Of a stretch of DNA of 64,000 nucleotides, positions 1-8,435 are shown one piece after another. The stretch is from JAAXHF01 sp965242605. Its GTDB lineage: Bacteria; Desulfobacterota; Binatia; Bin18. The position numbers and the translations under genes were made by a program. Within the stretch, counting starts at the first letter, position 1, and each line of letters starts with the position of its first letter. Location: assembly GCA_965242605.1 (NCBI GenBank), contig CBDESS010000001.1:1302001-1366000 (forward strand), read 5' to 3'. The notes beneath the pieces were generated by a model that saw only the letters and a program-made list of their open reading frames with translations, did no database searches and was not told where the DNA came from.

Positions 1-969
1 CTCTCCTGATCGAGCAGCGTCTATCCGGGACTTCATCAGAGCGAACGCATCCTCATGCGTCAGAGGTTTGAGATCGAATTTGCGGTCAGCAATCCGTGCC
101 ATCAGAGAGGGTTCAAGGTTTTCGGTAGTCTCGTAGGCATCGGGTGTCATTGAGAGAACAATCCAGAAGTTAATCTTCTGGTTTTCAGCAAGGTTGATGA
201 GGCGTTTCAGCGTGGCCAGGTAATCGTGCGCCGCTCGCTTGCTGAGCCGTTTCTGCAGACCTATTTCCTCGAATTCGTCTATCAGAAACGCAAGGGCCTT
301 GGCACCTGTCCCTTGTAAAATTGTTTTCAATATCGCGCGAAAATAAGGTGCTTCCTCTCCTTCAGGGACTATACTGCCTCTCGAACGAGGGACGAAGTCC
401 CGATATTCAAAATATGGTTTCCTGGTGGTCTCGGTGACGATCCGAGCGAGACAGTGTGCAATCTCTTCGTCGTTCGTGACGTCCGCATTCAGGATAGCTT
501 TCTGGAGGGGATTTGTCATGTCCTGTTGGGACCGATGTGGACGAAATGCGTTGGATAAATACTCCTCGAAACCCTTTTGGAAAAGAGTCCTCTGATATGG
601 GACGGTCATATACGATCCTGCCATCTCCCAAATAAATTTAGCGAAATCTTTACGCCCAATAGCGCGTAACAACATGTTAGCGAGGTCGTAGAACTGCACC
701 CCTGGATTATCGAAGTAGAACGACCTGATCTGACGCTTTGGCAGGATGTCCCTGTGGAGCCATCTCAGCAGGCACGTCTTTCCACTCCCATACGCGCCTT
801 CAATGACAATGGCCTTCACCCCTCCTCCACCCTGATGAACATCAAGGAGTTGTTGTACTTCCGTTTCCAGTGTCCCCGGCGGAGAGAGAGCCCCCGAAAG
901 AGGCACACCCGTAGCGGCAGGCTCGAAAGGATTAGAATGCAGCCTGAAGTTTTGAAGAATGTTGGCCAT
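1..969 (-). CDS. P-loop ATPase, C-terminus cut by window edge
   Basis: An ATP-binding protein of at least 323 residues that runs off the left edge. Visible motifs are an N-terminal NPFEP stretch (residues 13-17), a Walker A GAYGSGKT at 58-65, a Walker B-like FLIDEFEE near residue 230, and a sensor-1-like IVLSMTP about 40 residues later. The order suits an AAA+/ORC-like or BREX-type P-loop NTPase acting on DNA, but I cannot name the family. The start is the ATG at 967-969. It overlaps the last 38 bases of the upstream gene in another frame, so the two are probably translationally coupled. The substrate is unknown; a defence or mobile-element role is inferred only from the pairing. Confidence 0.75.
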   Translation of the reverse strand, partial: MANILQNFRLHSNPFEPAATGVPLSGALSPPGTLETEVQQLLDVHQGGGGVKAIVIEGAYGSGKTCLLRWLHRDILPKRQIRSFYFDNPGVQFYDLANMLLRAIGRKDFAKFIWEMAGSYMTVPYQRTLFQKGFEEYLSNAFRPHRSQQDMTNPLQKAILNADVTNDEEIAHCLARIVTETTRKPYFEYRDFVPRSRGSIVPEGEEAPYFRAILKTILQGTGAKALAFLIDEFEEIGLQKRLSKRAAHDYLATLKRLINLAENQKINFWIVLSMTPDAYETTENLEPSLMARIADRKFDLKPLTHEDAFALMKSRIDAARSGE

Positions 970-2020
970 GATGGTCTGTCAACTCCATGGTTTCCACCAC
1001 GATGTCTTTGTGTATGTGGAGGTGGGAGATGTACGGTCCGTTCGAGACCTGGTAGTACCGCCGTAACTCCAGCGGTTCCCTTTGCGCAGAGGTCGCCGTG
1101 AGCGTTGCGAGAGCACGAGATGTCGGGATCAGGACGATGTGATGCGGCCATGCTCGCACCAGCCAATCGATCGCGTCAAAAAGCGCGCGGATCGGTCGTC
1201 TGCCCGCTTCGCAGAACCGCGTGATGAGATCAAGAATGGAGAAGGACGTCCATTCCTCTGCGTTCCGCAGCGAGAGGAGGAGGCTCACCATGTGCGGAAC
1301 AGCGCGCCCGTTTCGCGCAGGAGCGTCAGGTCGGGGGCGTAAGAGAGGAAACATGACCACGCTATCATCGGCGTTTGGACAGTATTCGTCAATGAGTCCC
1401 AGCTCATCACGCGCCCAGTAGCGCACCCCATAGAGGAGAGCAGCTTCACTGACAGGTGACGTACACCGTCGTGTCCGGTCTGTTGTGTCATTGTGGAACA
1501 CCACCTCCCTGGCGCGACAGGAATGGTGGCGGGTCCACTTCACAGGGCAACCGTTGTGACGAAAACCCGCAACGGAATCTGCACGGGCATCCAAGGGCAT
1601 GAACAGATCAAAAAAAAGTGCTCTGCATTGTGCATTCTTCAAGACCAAGGCGGCAAAATGGTCTTTTGCGGAATCATGGAGTGTGTGATCTCCGCGAGCC
1701 GGGGCTGGATGACAGAGCAGCTTGCGGACGTCAGGATCAGCTGCATTGATACGCAGTCTCCGCCCATCTCGTTTGAGTGCGCACAGGCGAAGCAGCGTCC
1801 GTCGATAGTGGTACAGGGTCGTCGGTGCCGGGACGGAACCATGCCGGGTCAGCACGAGATTATGCTCTTGCACCAACGTGTTAATTTCACCAGCCCTCAG
1901 TCCGTTCGGAAAGGCAGCAACGGCTTTCAAGATACGATGGAGTCCAGCAAACGAGAGGGCGCGCATCCAGTACTGGCTCTGTTGTTCTCTGTCTTTGCTG
2001 GACCGTTGTGCCTGGGTCAT
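932..2020 (-). CDS. unknown protein with winged-helix-like N-terminus, partner of the ATPase
   Basis: A 362-residue protein I do not recognise. Residues about 25-100 have the pattern of a winged helix (helical segment, then LYHYRRTLLRLCAL and a basic wing, then RLRINAADPDVRKLL). The remainder is mixed alpha/beta with several His and Cys but no motif I can assign. I prefer the ATG at 2018-2020, which has GGGA about 10 bases upstream, over an in-frame TTG at 2027-2029. The gene ends inside the ATPase gene (38-bp overlap), so the two form one transcription unit and presumably one complex. Its A/T-richer, less biased codons differ from the metabolic genes to its right, consistent with acquired DNA. 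Confidence 0.65.
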   Translation of the reverse strand: MTQAQRSSKDREQQSQYWMRALSFAGLHRILKAVAAFPNGLRAGEINTLVQEHNLVLTRHGSVPAPTTLYHYRRTLLRLCALKRDGRRLRINAADPDVRKLLCHPAPARGDHTLHDSAKDHFAALVLKNAQCRALFFDLFMPLDARADSVAGFRHNGCPVKWTRHHSCRAREVVFHNDTTDRTRRCTSPVSEAALLYGVRYWARDELGLIDEYCPNADDSVVMFPLLRPRPDAPARNGRAVPHMVSLLLSLRNAEEWTSFSILDLITRFCEAGRRPIRALFDAIDWLVRAWPHHIVLIPTSRALATLTATSAQREPLELRRYYQVSNGPYISHLHIHKDIVVETMELTDHHGQHSSKLQAAF

Positions 2021-2113
2021 GTCAGCCAATTCCCGGTGTTCATGTTTCGGAGACGATATTGAATAACAGCATACAGGACGAAGAAGCGAAACGACGGTGC
2101 GGCTCGGGTCCGA

Positions 2114-3823
2114 TTATCCCTCCAGCCAGGCGTTCATCTCCGTCCGCAACCGTCGGGTTTGTGGCCGGTCGATCTCGCCTTCGGCGTCGACAACAATGCC
2201 ATACTCGGCCCGGGCCGCGGCGACGGACACATAGCCGTCCAACACATCTTGCAGGACCGATTCGGGCTCACGCTTGAGGGGCGAGGAGAAGCCGCCCCCG
2301 CCCGGCAGGCGCAGAATGACTTTCTGGTCGGGCTGCAATCGGTATTGGGCCTTGGGGTGGGGGCGGCTGCCGTCCGACAGGAGGAAATCGCCCAGCCCGC
2401 CGTTCTTCCCACCCTGATAACCGAGGGCCGGAAATTTGGTCCGGTCATACATGGCCGAGTGTATGACCGGCTCGGACGCCCTGACCGACAAGACCATCTC
2501 TTGGCCCAATCCCCCCCGATATCGGCCCGGTCCGCCAGAGTCGGGAATAAGGCCGCGTCGCTCCATGAGCAGCGGCGAGACATTTTCAATGATCTCGGCC
2601 GGCACGCCCTGGATGCCGCTGGGAAAGGCCGTGGCCGAGATGCCGTCCTTGTCCGGCCGTGCGCCCATACCACCGGAAGAGAAGAAGACACAGGTAAAGC
2701 GTTTGCCGTCCGCACCCTTGCCGGTAAACTGGGTGATCCAGATATTGGCCGCGCCGTCGGCCAGAACGCGCTCGGGCACCGCCTGTGACAGCGCGCCAAA
2801 CACCGCGGTCGACAGAAAGTGGCCGATAATGTGCCGCCCGCCAACCGCTGCCGGAAACTCGCAGTTCAGGATGCAGCCCCGCGGGGCACTGACATGAATC
2901 GGTCGAAAGCTGCCCGCATTATTTGGCACAGCAGGCGAGAGAGCACAGGTGAGCGGATAGATCGTATAGGCCACGCAATAGGCAAACGGGACGTTGATCC
3001 CCCGCTCGCATTGGGCCGAGGTGCCAGCGAAATCGACGTACAGGTCCGAGCCTTCAACCCGTACCGCGATTTTGACCACGATCGGCTCGTCAAACCCGTC
3101 CATGCGGATTTCGTGCTGATATGTCCCGCGCGGCAGCTCGGCAATCGCCTCCCGCATCGCCTTCTCTGAGGTCGTCATGATGGCGTCCGAGAGCTGCTCC
3201 AGCCCGGGCAGGTCGGCCTCGACCATGAACTCCAGCAGTTTGGCCCCACCCACCTCGTTGCTGCCGACCTGGGCCATCAGGTCGCCCTCGACCAGCTCGG
3301 GTGCTCGGACATTCTGCTTGACCAGCCGGAACAGATCGTCATTGGGCTGGCCGGCGCGGAAAAGCTTCATGATCGGGACATAAATGCCCTCTTCAAACAC
3401 CTGGCGGGCGTCTGCGCCCAGCATCCGCCCGCCCACATCGACCGCGTGACAGGTGCTGGCAAACAGGCCGACCGGCTGGCCGGCGCGAAAGATCGGGGTG
3501 ACAACCGTAAAGTCGTTGAGGTGGCCGGAGGTCAGCCACGGATCGTTGCTGATCAGGCTGTCGCCGTCTTCGAGCTGCTGCCACGGGCAGGCGGCCAGAA
3601 AGTGGCGCACGGCCTGCGCCATCGTGTTGATATGGCCCGGTGTGCCGGTGACGGCCTGGGCGATCATATTGCCCCGGATGTCAAACACCCCGGCCGACAG
3701 GTCGCCGGCCTCGCGGACCACGGTAGTAAACGAGGCGTTCTGGAGGGCGGTCGCCTGTTCGTTGACAATCGAGATCAGGCGGTTCCACACAATCTCCAAA
3801 GTGACTGGATCAATGGGTTCCAT
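2114..3823 (-). CDS. hyuB: hydantoinase B / 5-oxoprolinase-type subunit
   Basis: A 569-residue protein of the hydantoinase B/oxoprolinase family, which supplies the B half of ATP-dependent amide-ring hydrolases such as N-methylhydantoinase or 5-oxoprolinase and of acetophenone-carboxylase-like enzymes. The family opening DPVTLEIVWNRL lies near the N-terminus, followed by SNDPWLTSGHLND and a CHAVDVGG stretch, with a Gly-rich GRYRGGLGQE block further on. Length is normal for the family (roughly 520-590). A HyuA partner is usually adjacent, but none is present on either side here, so the partner may be elsewhere. The substrate cannot be told from sequence. Confidence 0.9.
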   Translation of the reverse strand: MEPIDPVTLEIVWNRLISIVNEQATALQNASFTTVVREAGDLSAGVFDIRGNMIAQAVTGTPGHINTMAQAVRHFLAACPWQQLEDGDSLISNDPWLTSGHLNDFTVVTPIFRAGQPVGLFASTCHAVDVGGRMLGADARQVFEEGIYVPIMKLFRAGQPNDDLFRLVKQNVRAPELVEGDLMAQVGSNEVGGAKLLEFMVEADLPGLEQLSDAIMTTSEKAMREAIAELPRGTYQHEIRMDGFDEPIVVKIAVRVEGSDLYVDFAGTSAQCERGINVPFAYCVAYTIYPLTCALSPAVPNNAGSFRPIHVSAPRGCILNCEFPAAVGGRHIIGHFLSTAVFGALSQAVPERVLADGAANIWITQFTGKGADGKRFTCVFFSSGGMGARPDKDGISATAFPSGIQGVPAEIIENVSPLLMERRGLIPDSGGPGRYRGGLGQEMVLSVRASEPVIHSAMYDRTKFPALGYQGGKNGGLGDFLLSDGSRPHPKAQYRLQPDQKVILRLPGGGGFSSPLKREPESVLQDVLDGYVSVAAARAEYGIVVDAEGEIDRPQTRRLRTEMNAWLEG

Positions 3824-4509
3824 GCGCTCTGTTGTACGGCCTCAGTCCGGCTTGGGCAAGGCTGGGCACAGCAGACTTGAGACAGGAGAGGGGGACGGAT
3901 TGGGGAGATTTCCCAGCAAGCATTCCCGCTGTGGGATTCTGGCACCCGGACGCCATGTTCCCGCACGAGGCGTTCAATGGACCAAGTCTCAATGTCCGAA
4001 GCGGTGAAGACCGGGTTCCCTTGATCGGTCCTCTATCAACTCTCCGTCTTCCGTTAGCCATTTTCCGTCTTTCGCAACCCTCCAGATCGGGGACTTCCTC
4101 TGGAGGAATCAAACCGGCAAGATACAGCTCTATGGGGCTTAGGGCACTGAAGTGCCACCGTTTGCAAATGTCCCAAACTGGCCGGCAGATAAACTTGACG
4201 GCTGACGGGGGATACCGTGCCACTGCACGAGCCTGGCTCATGGTGCAGCACTTCAAGAGGGACGGATACCCCTTCGTCCTGACGACTTTCTCCATCATCG
4301 CCCGCTGCCTGCGGACCGGCAGGCTGGGCGTTGGGGCGTGTACAGCCGTTCCGGCGGTGGGGACTACTATATGAAGCTCCGGCTGGGCAGGGTTATCTTG
4401 CAGTCGTTCGCCAATCCCTCCCCGAAGGCTCGCCGGCTTGGCCCTACTTGCCTCCGGGGGGCCGGGCAGGCTAGAAAATAACGAGCTATCTTGCTATGAG
4501 GAGGAACAC
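3824..4509. other. intergenic stretch without a recognisable gene
   Basis: About 690 bases between hydantoinase B (leftward) and the esterase (rightward), so it should carry both promoters. Frames on both strands are open for part of the way but have no family resemblance, no good ribosome binding site and unconvincing composition. A segment around 4080-4300 reads somewhat protein-like on the plus strand, with stops in the other frames, and could be a decayed gene, but I cannot identify it. Confidence 0.5.
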
Positions 4510-5433
4510 ATGCCTTTAGACCCACAAGCCAAAGCATTGCTTGATCAATTAGCGGCCGCGGGTGCTCCGGGCCTGAGTGAGCTGCCGGTTGCCGAAGCGC
4601 GGCAGGCCGTCAAAGGGCTGTTTGCGACGGACAATCCCGAATCGGTCGCCTGGGTTGAAGACCGGACCATCCCAACCGCCAACGGTCCTGTGCCGATCCG
4701 AATCTATATGCCCAAGGGACAGGGGCCCTTCCCGGTCCTGGTGTTCTTTCACGGTGGCGGCTGGGTCATCGGCGACCTGGAGACACACGATCCGACCTGC
4801 CGGGCGCTGAGCAACGCGGCCAACTGCGTTACCGTGTCGGTTGACTACCGCCTCGCCCCGGAGCACAAGTTTCCCGCGGCCGCGGACGACTGCTATGAGG
4901 CCACCAAGTGGACGATCCTCCATATCGCCGCCTACCAGGGCGATCCCACCCGGGTTGCCGTTGGGGGGGATAGCGCCGGGGGGAATCTGGCCGCGGCCGT
5001 AGCCCTCATGGCCGGCGACCGCGGAGCGCCGTCTCTGGCCTTCCAACTCCTTATCTATCCAGTGACCAACCACGCGTTTGATACCGAATCGTGCAAGCAG
5101 AACGGCACGGATTATCTGCTGACGGTCGATGCCATGCGGTGGTTCTGGGGCCATTACCTGGCCGGCGAGGCCGACGGCAAGAACCCGTATGCGTCTCCGC
5201 TCCAGGCCAGATACGTCAACAGCCCGCCGCCCGCGCTGGTGATTACGGCCGAGTTTGATCCGCTGCGAGACGAGGGTGAGGCCTATGCCGACAAGCTGAG
5301 GCAGGCCGGCGGCCAGGTCACTACTTCCCGGTATGACGGCATGATCCACGGCTTTTTCAGTTTCTTTGCCTTTGACGCCTGCCGCCAAGCGATCGGCGAA
5401 GCCGGCGGCGCGCTCAAGGCGGCGTTTGCGTAG
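4510..5433 (+). CDS. alpha/beta hydrolase, hormone-sensitive-lipase family
   Basis: A 307-residue carboxylesterase/lipase. The HSL-family signature HGGGW (oxyanion hole) lies near residue 80, the nucleophile elbow GDSAGGN near 156, the acid in EFDPLRDE near 250 and the catalytic His in MIHGFF near 280, all in the expected order. No signal peptide is seen, so it is probably cytoplasmic. The start is the ATG at 4510, directly after a strong GAGGAGG ribosome binding site; the in-frame TTG at 4438 is not needed. The next gene starts 19 bases downstream on the same strand, so the two are likely co-transcribed. Substrate is a short acyl ester by family; the exact one is unknown. Confidence 0.9.
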   Translation: MPLDPQAKALLDQLAAAGAPGLSELPVAEARQAVKGLFATDNPESVAWVEDRTIPTANGPVPIRIYMPKGQGPFPVLVFFHGGGWVIGDLETHDPTCRALSNAANCVTVSVDYRLAPEHKFPAAADDCYEATKWTILHIAAYQGDPTRVAVGGDSAGGNLAAAVALMAGDRGAPSLAFQLLIYPVTNHAFDTESCKQNGTDYLLTVDAMRWFWGHYLAGEADGKNPYASPLQARYVNSPPPALVITAEFDPLRDEGEAYADKLRQAGGQVTTSRYDGMIHGFFSFFAFDACRQAIGEAGGALKAAFA

Positions 5434-5452
5434 AAGCAGGAGGTCCAGGCCG

Positions 5453-6157
5453 ATGAGCACTGTAAGCACCTACTCCCGCCCCGCGGCCTACGCCGCGGAC
5501 ACAGTCCGCTCGGCGTTCATTCGCCGCACCTACACCCACTTGGCGTTTGCCATTCTGGGCTTCCTGGCCGTTGAGAACATCCTGTTGGCGTGGTCTGGAA
5601 CGCCGGCCCTGGTGAGCATGATGGTCGGCGGCTATGGCTGGTTGGTCGTCCTGGCGGCTTTTATGGGCGTGTCGTGGCTGGCCGACACCTGGGCCCGGTC
5701 AGACGCCTCGCCGCGGCTGCAATACGTCGGCCTGGGGCTGTTTGTGGTTGCCGAAGCGGTGATCTTTCTGCCCATGCTGTATACGGCGGTCCATTTCAGC
5801 TCGCCCGATGTGCTATCCGAGGCCGGCCTGATGACGCTCGTGCTGTTTGGCGGGCTGACCTGGGTCGCCTTTACCACCCGTAAGGATTTTTCCTTCCTGC
5901 GGGGGATTTTAGCCGTCGGGGGATTTCTTGCCCTGGGCGTCATTGTGGTCAGCCTCCTGTTCGGCTTCAGCCTGGGCCTGTTGTTCTCGACCATCATGGT
6001 CGCCTACGCCGCCGGCTCAATTCTGTACACCACCTCGAACATCATCCACCACTACCGCCCAGACCAACATGTGGCCGCCTCACTGGCCCTGTTTGCCGGG
6101 GTGGCGCTGTTGTTCTGGTATCTCGTGCGGATATTCATGGCCCTGAGCGACGACTGA
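5453..6157 (+). CDS. Bax inhibitor-1 / YccA family membrane protein
   Basis: A 234-residue polytopic inner-membrane protein with about seven hydrophobic segments after a short polar N-terminus. The tail carries the family pattern of a helix with small residues (AYAAGSILYTTSNIIHHY) and a last helix ending in acidic residues. Bacterial members (YccA, YbhL, BsYetJ) are linked to calcium leak and to FtsH control. FtsH regulators HflK/HflC are encoded elsewhere in this window. The start ATG at 5453 has AGGAGG about 8 bases upstream. Its last 78 bases overlap the end of the convergent antiporter gene. Confidence 0.88.
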   Translation: MSTVSTYSRPAAYAADTVRSAFIRRTYTHLAFAILGFLAVENILLAWSGTPALVSMMVGGYGWLVVLAAFMGVSWLADTWARSDASPRLQYVGLGLFVVAEAVIFLPMLYTAVHFSSPDVLSEAGLMTLVLFGGLTWVAFTTRKDFSFLRGILAVGGFLALGVIVVSLLFGFSLGLLFSTIMVAYAAGSILYTTSNIIHHYRPDQHVAASLALFAGVALLFWYLVRIFMALSDD

Positions 6158-7870
6158 GGCGGCCGGCGGCTCGGGCAAGGGCCGGCCGAGCCCGAGCAGG
6201 ACGGCCAGTGTGCCAAGCCCCAGCAGGACATAGGCCGCCCAGACCGGCAGGCCCCAGGCCACCCCGCAATAGCCGACCAGGCCGGCCAGCAGGGTGCAGC
6301 TCAGCGCATACGGCACCTGGGTCCAGACGTGGTCCAGCGGGTCGCATCTCGACGCCGTTGCCGACAAAATCGTGGTATCGCTGATCGGCGAGCAATGATC
6401 GCCAAAGATCGCCCCGTCAAGCACTGCCGCGGCCGTCAGCCACACAATCGCGGCCTGTCCAGCGGCCAGGCTGTGGGCCAGCGGCACGGCCAGCGGCAGG
6501 ACAATCCCCATCGTCCCCCAGCTTGTGCCGGTGGCAAAGGCAATGCCGGCGGCCAGACCAAACGTGACCAGCGGCACCCAGAGCGGCGAGACACGCCCGC
6601 TCAGCATGGACGCCAGAAACAGGTCGGTGTGCAGCACATCGGCGCAGACGGTTTTCATCGCCCAGGCCAGGACAAGGATAATCACCGCCGGCCAGACCAG
6701 CGTGATGCCGCGTGTCCAGGCCGCAATCCCCTCGGACAGGCTCAGGAAGCCCCGGGACACGGCCAGGCTGAGGGCCAGGCTTGTTCCGACCAGGCTGGCC
6801 AGGAACAGGACTTGGCCTGACCCCGCGGCCGAGCCGCCGACCGCCCCAAAGGCGAGCCGCCACGCCGCGGGATCAACGATCGAAAACGAACGCCCGGCGG
6901 CCCCAATCGCCCCCGCCCCAAACCACAGCATCCCGCCCACAGCGGTCAAAACCAGGGCGACCACAGGCAACACCGCGTGGGACCACGGCGGCATCCTGCC
7001 GGCGGCTGACCGGACATCCTCAAGCGCCCCGATCGTCAGCAGCCGGGCACCGTCGCGCAGCACCTTGCCGTCCTGAATAGCCCGCGCCTCGGCCCGATAC
7101 ATTGGGCCAAAGTCGCGGCTCAAGGCCGCGTTGCACACCACAAACAGCAGGGTGGTCAGACAGTAGAACCGCAGCGGCAGCACCAGCAGGAAAAACGCAT
7201 AGCCGTCCAGCCCTAACTTCAGGTCGGCGGCGATATCGCCGAGTAGCCCGACCTCGTAGGCAATCCAGGTTGAGATCAACGCCAGCCCGGCCACCGGCGC
7301 GCTGGTCGAATCGACCAGATAGGCCAGTTTCTCGCGTGATATCCGCCAGCGGTCGGCGACCGGCCGCAGCGTCGTTCCGAGTACCATTGAGTTGGCATAG
7401 TCGTCAAAGAAAAAAAAGACACCCGCCAGGGCGATGCCGAGCCGGGTCGTCCGACCGCTCTCAGCCGCCCCAAAGAGCGCGCCGACCAGGGCCAGGGCTG
7501 CCCCGCTGCGGCTCATGATCTGCACCATGCCGACCAGGGTCAGGGTAAAAGCCAGGATGGACAGATTGAACCCGCTGCTCAGGTTGGCCCAGATAAACGT
7601 GTCAACCCCCCGGGGCAGGGCAACCCAGGGCAGCGGACCATAGGCCAGGAAGGCCCCCAACAGGACTGCCGCACCAAGCGAGACAAACAGATGTTGGAAA
7701 AACATCGCCAGCAGGATGGCCAGCACAGGCGGCAGGACCGAATACCACTGGCCGACGGCGTGCGGTCCGGGAGAGGGCAGGGCGAGCAGCAGGGCACAGC
7801 TCAGCGTCCAGGCCAGGCCAAAGCCGAGCCAGCGCTTGGGGTCGGCAAATGGAGAGCGGAGCGACGGCAT
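6080..7870 (-). CDS. NhaC-type Na+/H+ antiporter family protein
   Basis: A 596-residue membrane protein with 11-13 hydrophobic segments. It has the family duplication with conserved FFFDDYANSMVLGTTLRP near residue 150 and GDHCSPISDTTILSA near residue 485. These fit the NhaC/YqkI-type transporters that exchange sodium or organic acids for protons in the inner membrane. The last 26 or so residues are polar (EIPEQQRHPGKQGQ) and are read antisense through the end of the Bax-inhibitor gene, so they may be a recent extension after loss of an earlier stop. The start is the ATG at 7868-7870; its ribosome binding site is weak. Confidence 0.88.
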   Translation of the reverse strand: MPSLRSPFADPKRWLGFGLAWTLSCALLLALPSPGPHAVGQWYSVLPPVLAILLAMFFQHLFVSLGAAVLLGAFLAYGPLPWVALPRGVDTFIWANLSSGFNLSILAFTLTLVGMVQIMSRSGAALALVGALFGAAESGRTTRLGIALAGVFFFFDDYANSMVLGTTLRPVADRWRISREKLAYLVDSTSAPVAGLALISTWIAYEVGLLGDIAADLKLGLDGYAFFLLVLPLRFYCLTTLLFVVCNAALSRDFGPMYRAEARAIQDGKVLRDGARLLTIGALEDVRSAAGRMPPWSHAVLPVVALVLTAVGGMLWFGAGAIGAAGRSFSIVDPAAWRLAFGAVGGSAAGSGQVLFLASLVGTSLALSLAVSRGFLSLSEGIAAWTRGITLVWPAVIILVLAWAMKTVCADVLHTDLFLASMLSGRVSPLWVPLVTFGLAAGIAFATGTSWGTMGIVLPLAVPLAHSLAAGQAAIVWLTAAAVLDGAIFGDHCSPISDTTILSATASRCDPLDHVWTQVPYALSCTLLAGLVGYCGVAWGLPVWAAYVLLGLGTLAVLLGLGRPLPEPPAASVVAQGHEYPHEIPEQQRHPGKQGQ

Positions 7871-7935
7871 AGGACGAGCGTATCACACGCCGCCACGCTT
7901 GGCCGCTGGCGCGGGCTCTGATACCACCCATACCG

Positions 7936-8247
7936 ATGACTCGCCCAGTCTTCCACCTCGTCCTCCACCTGCTGGTACCCGGGGTGGTCGCCCGTCTGGC
8001 TTTTCCCTCCCGCTGGCAGCGGGCCTGGCTGATCATGCTGCTGACTATGGCCGTTGACCTTGACCATCTCCTGGCCACGCCGGTCTACGACCCGGACCGG
8101 TGCGGGATTGGCTTTCATCCGTTGCATTCAGGCGTGGCGATTGGCGTCTACTGCATCCTGACGCTCGTCCCGGCCACACGGCTCGCCGGCCTTGGTCTCT
8201 TGATCCATATGCTCTTGGATGGCATGGATTGTGTCTTCATGCCGTGA
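7936..8247 (+). CDS. DUF6122-like small membrane protein
   Basis: A 103-residue hydrophobic protein with three probable membrane helices. His and Asp pairs sit between them (FHLVLHL, DLDHLLATPVYDP, CGIGFHPLHS, HMLLDGMD), the spacing expected of a membrane metal-dependent hydrolase-like fold. It matches my memory of DUF6122, whose function is unknown. It starts 66 bases from the divergent antiporter gene. Confidence 0.75.
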   Translation: MTRPVFHLVLHLLVPGVVARLAFPSRWQRAWLIMLLTMAVDLDHLLATPVYDPDRCGIGFHPLHSGVAIGVYCILTLVPATRLAGLGLLIHMLLDGMDCVFMP

Positions 8248-8435
8248 TGGCAGAGCATTGGCAGAGTATATCGCCTCCTGGCAGGAGTGCGCCCGCGCCT
8301 CCCAGCGGCTTACCGGACGCTGGCCGATAACTCGTCTTCACCTTCTGAGAGAGGAAGCCGGGACGGAGAGCTGGCCGGGCCCTGCCCGCGTTCTGAGACC
8401 CGGCGGACTGTGTATTGCCAAGCTGCGGAGAGCGT

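Noticed and set aside
3810..4374. Overlapping frames of 160-180 codons on both strands near 4000
   Set aside because: No ribosome binding site, no family similarity and mixed composition; treated as intergenic.
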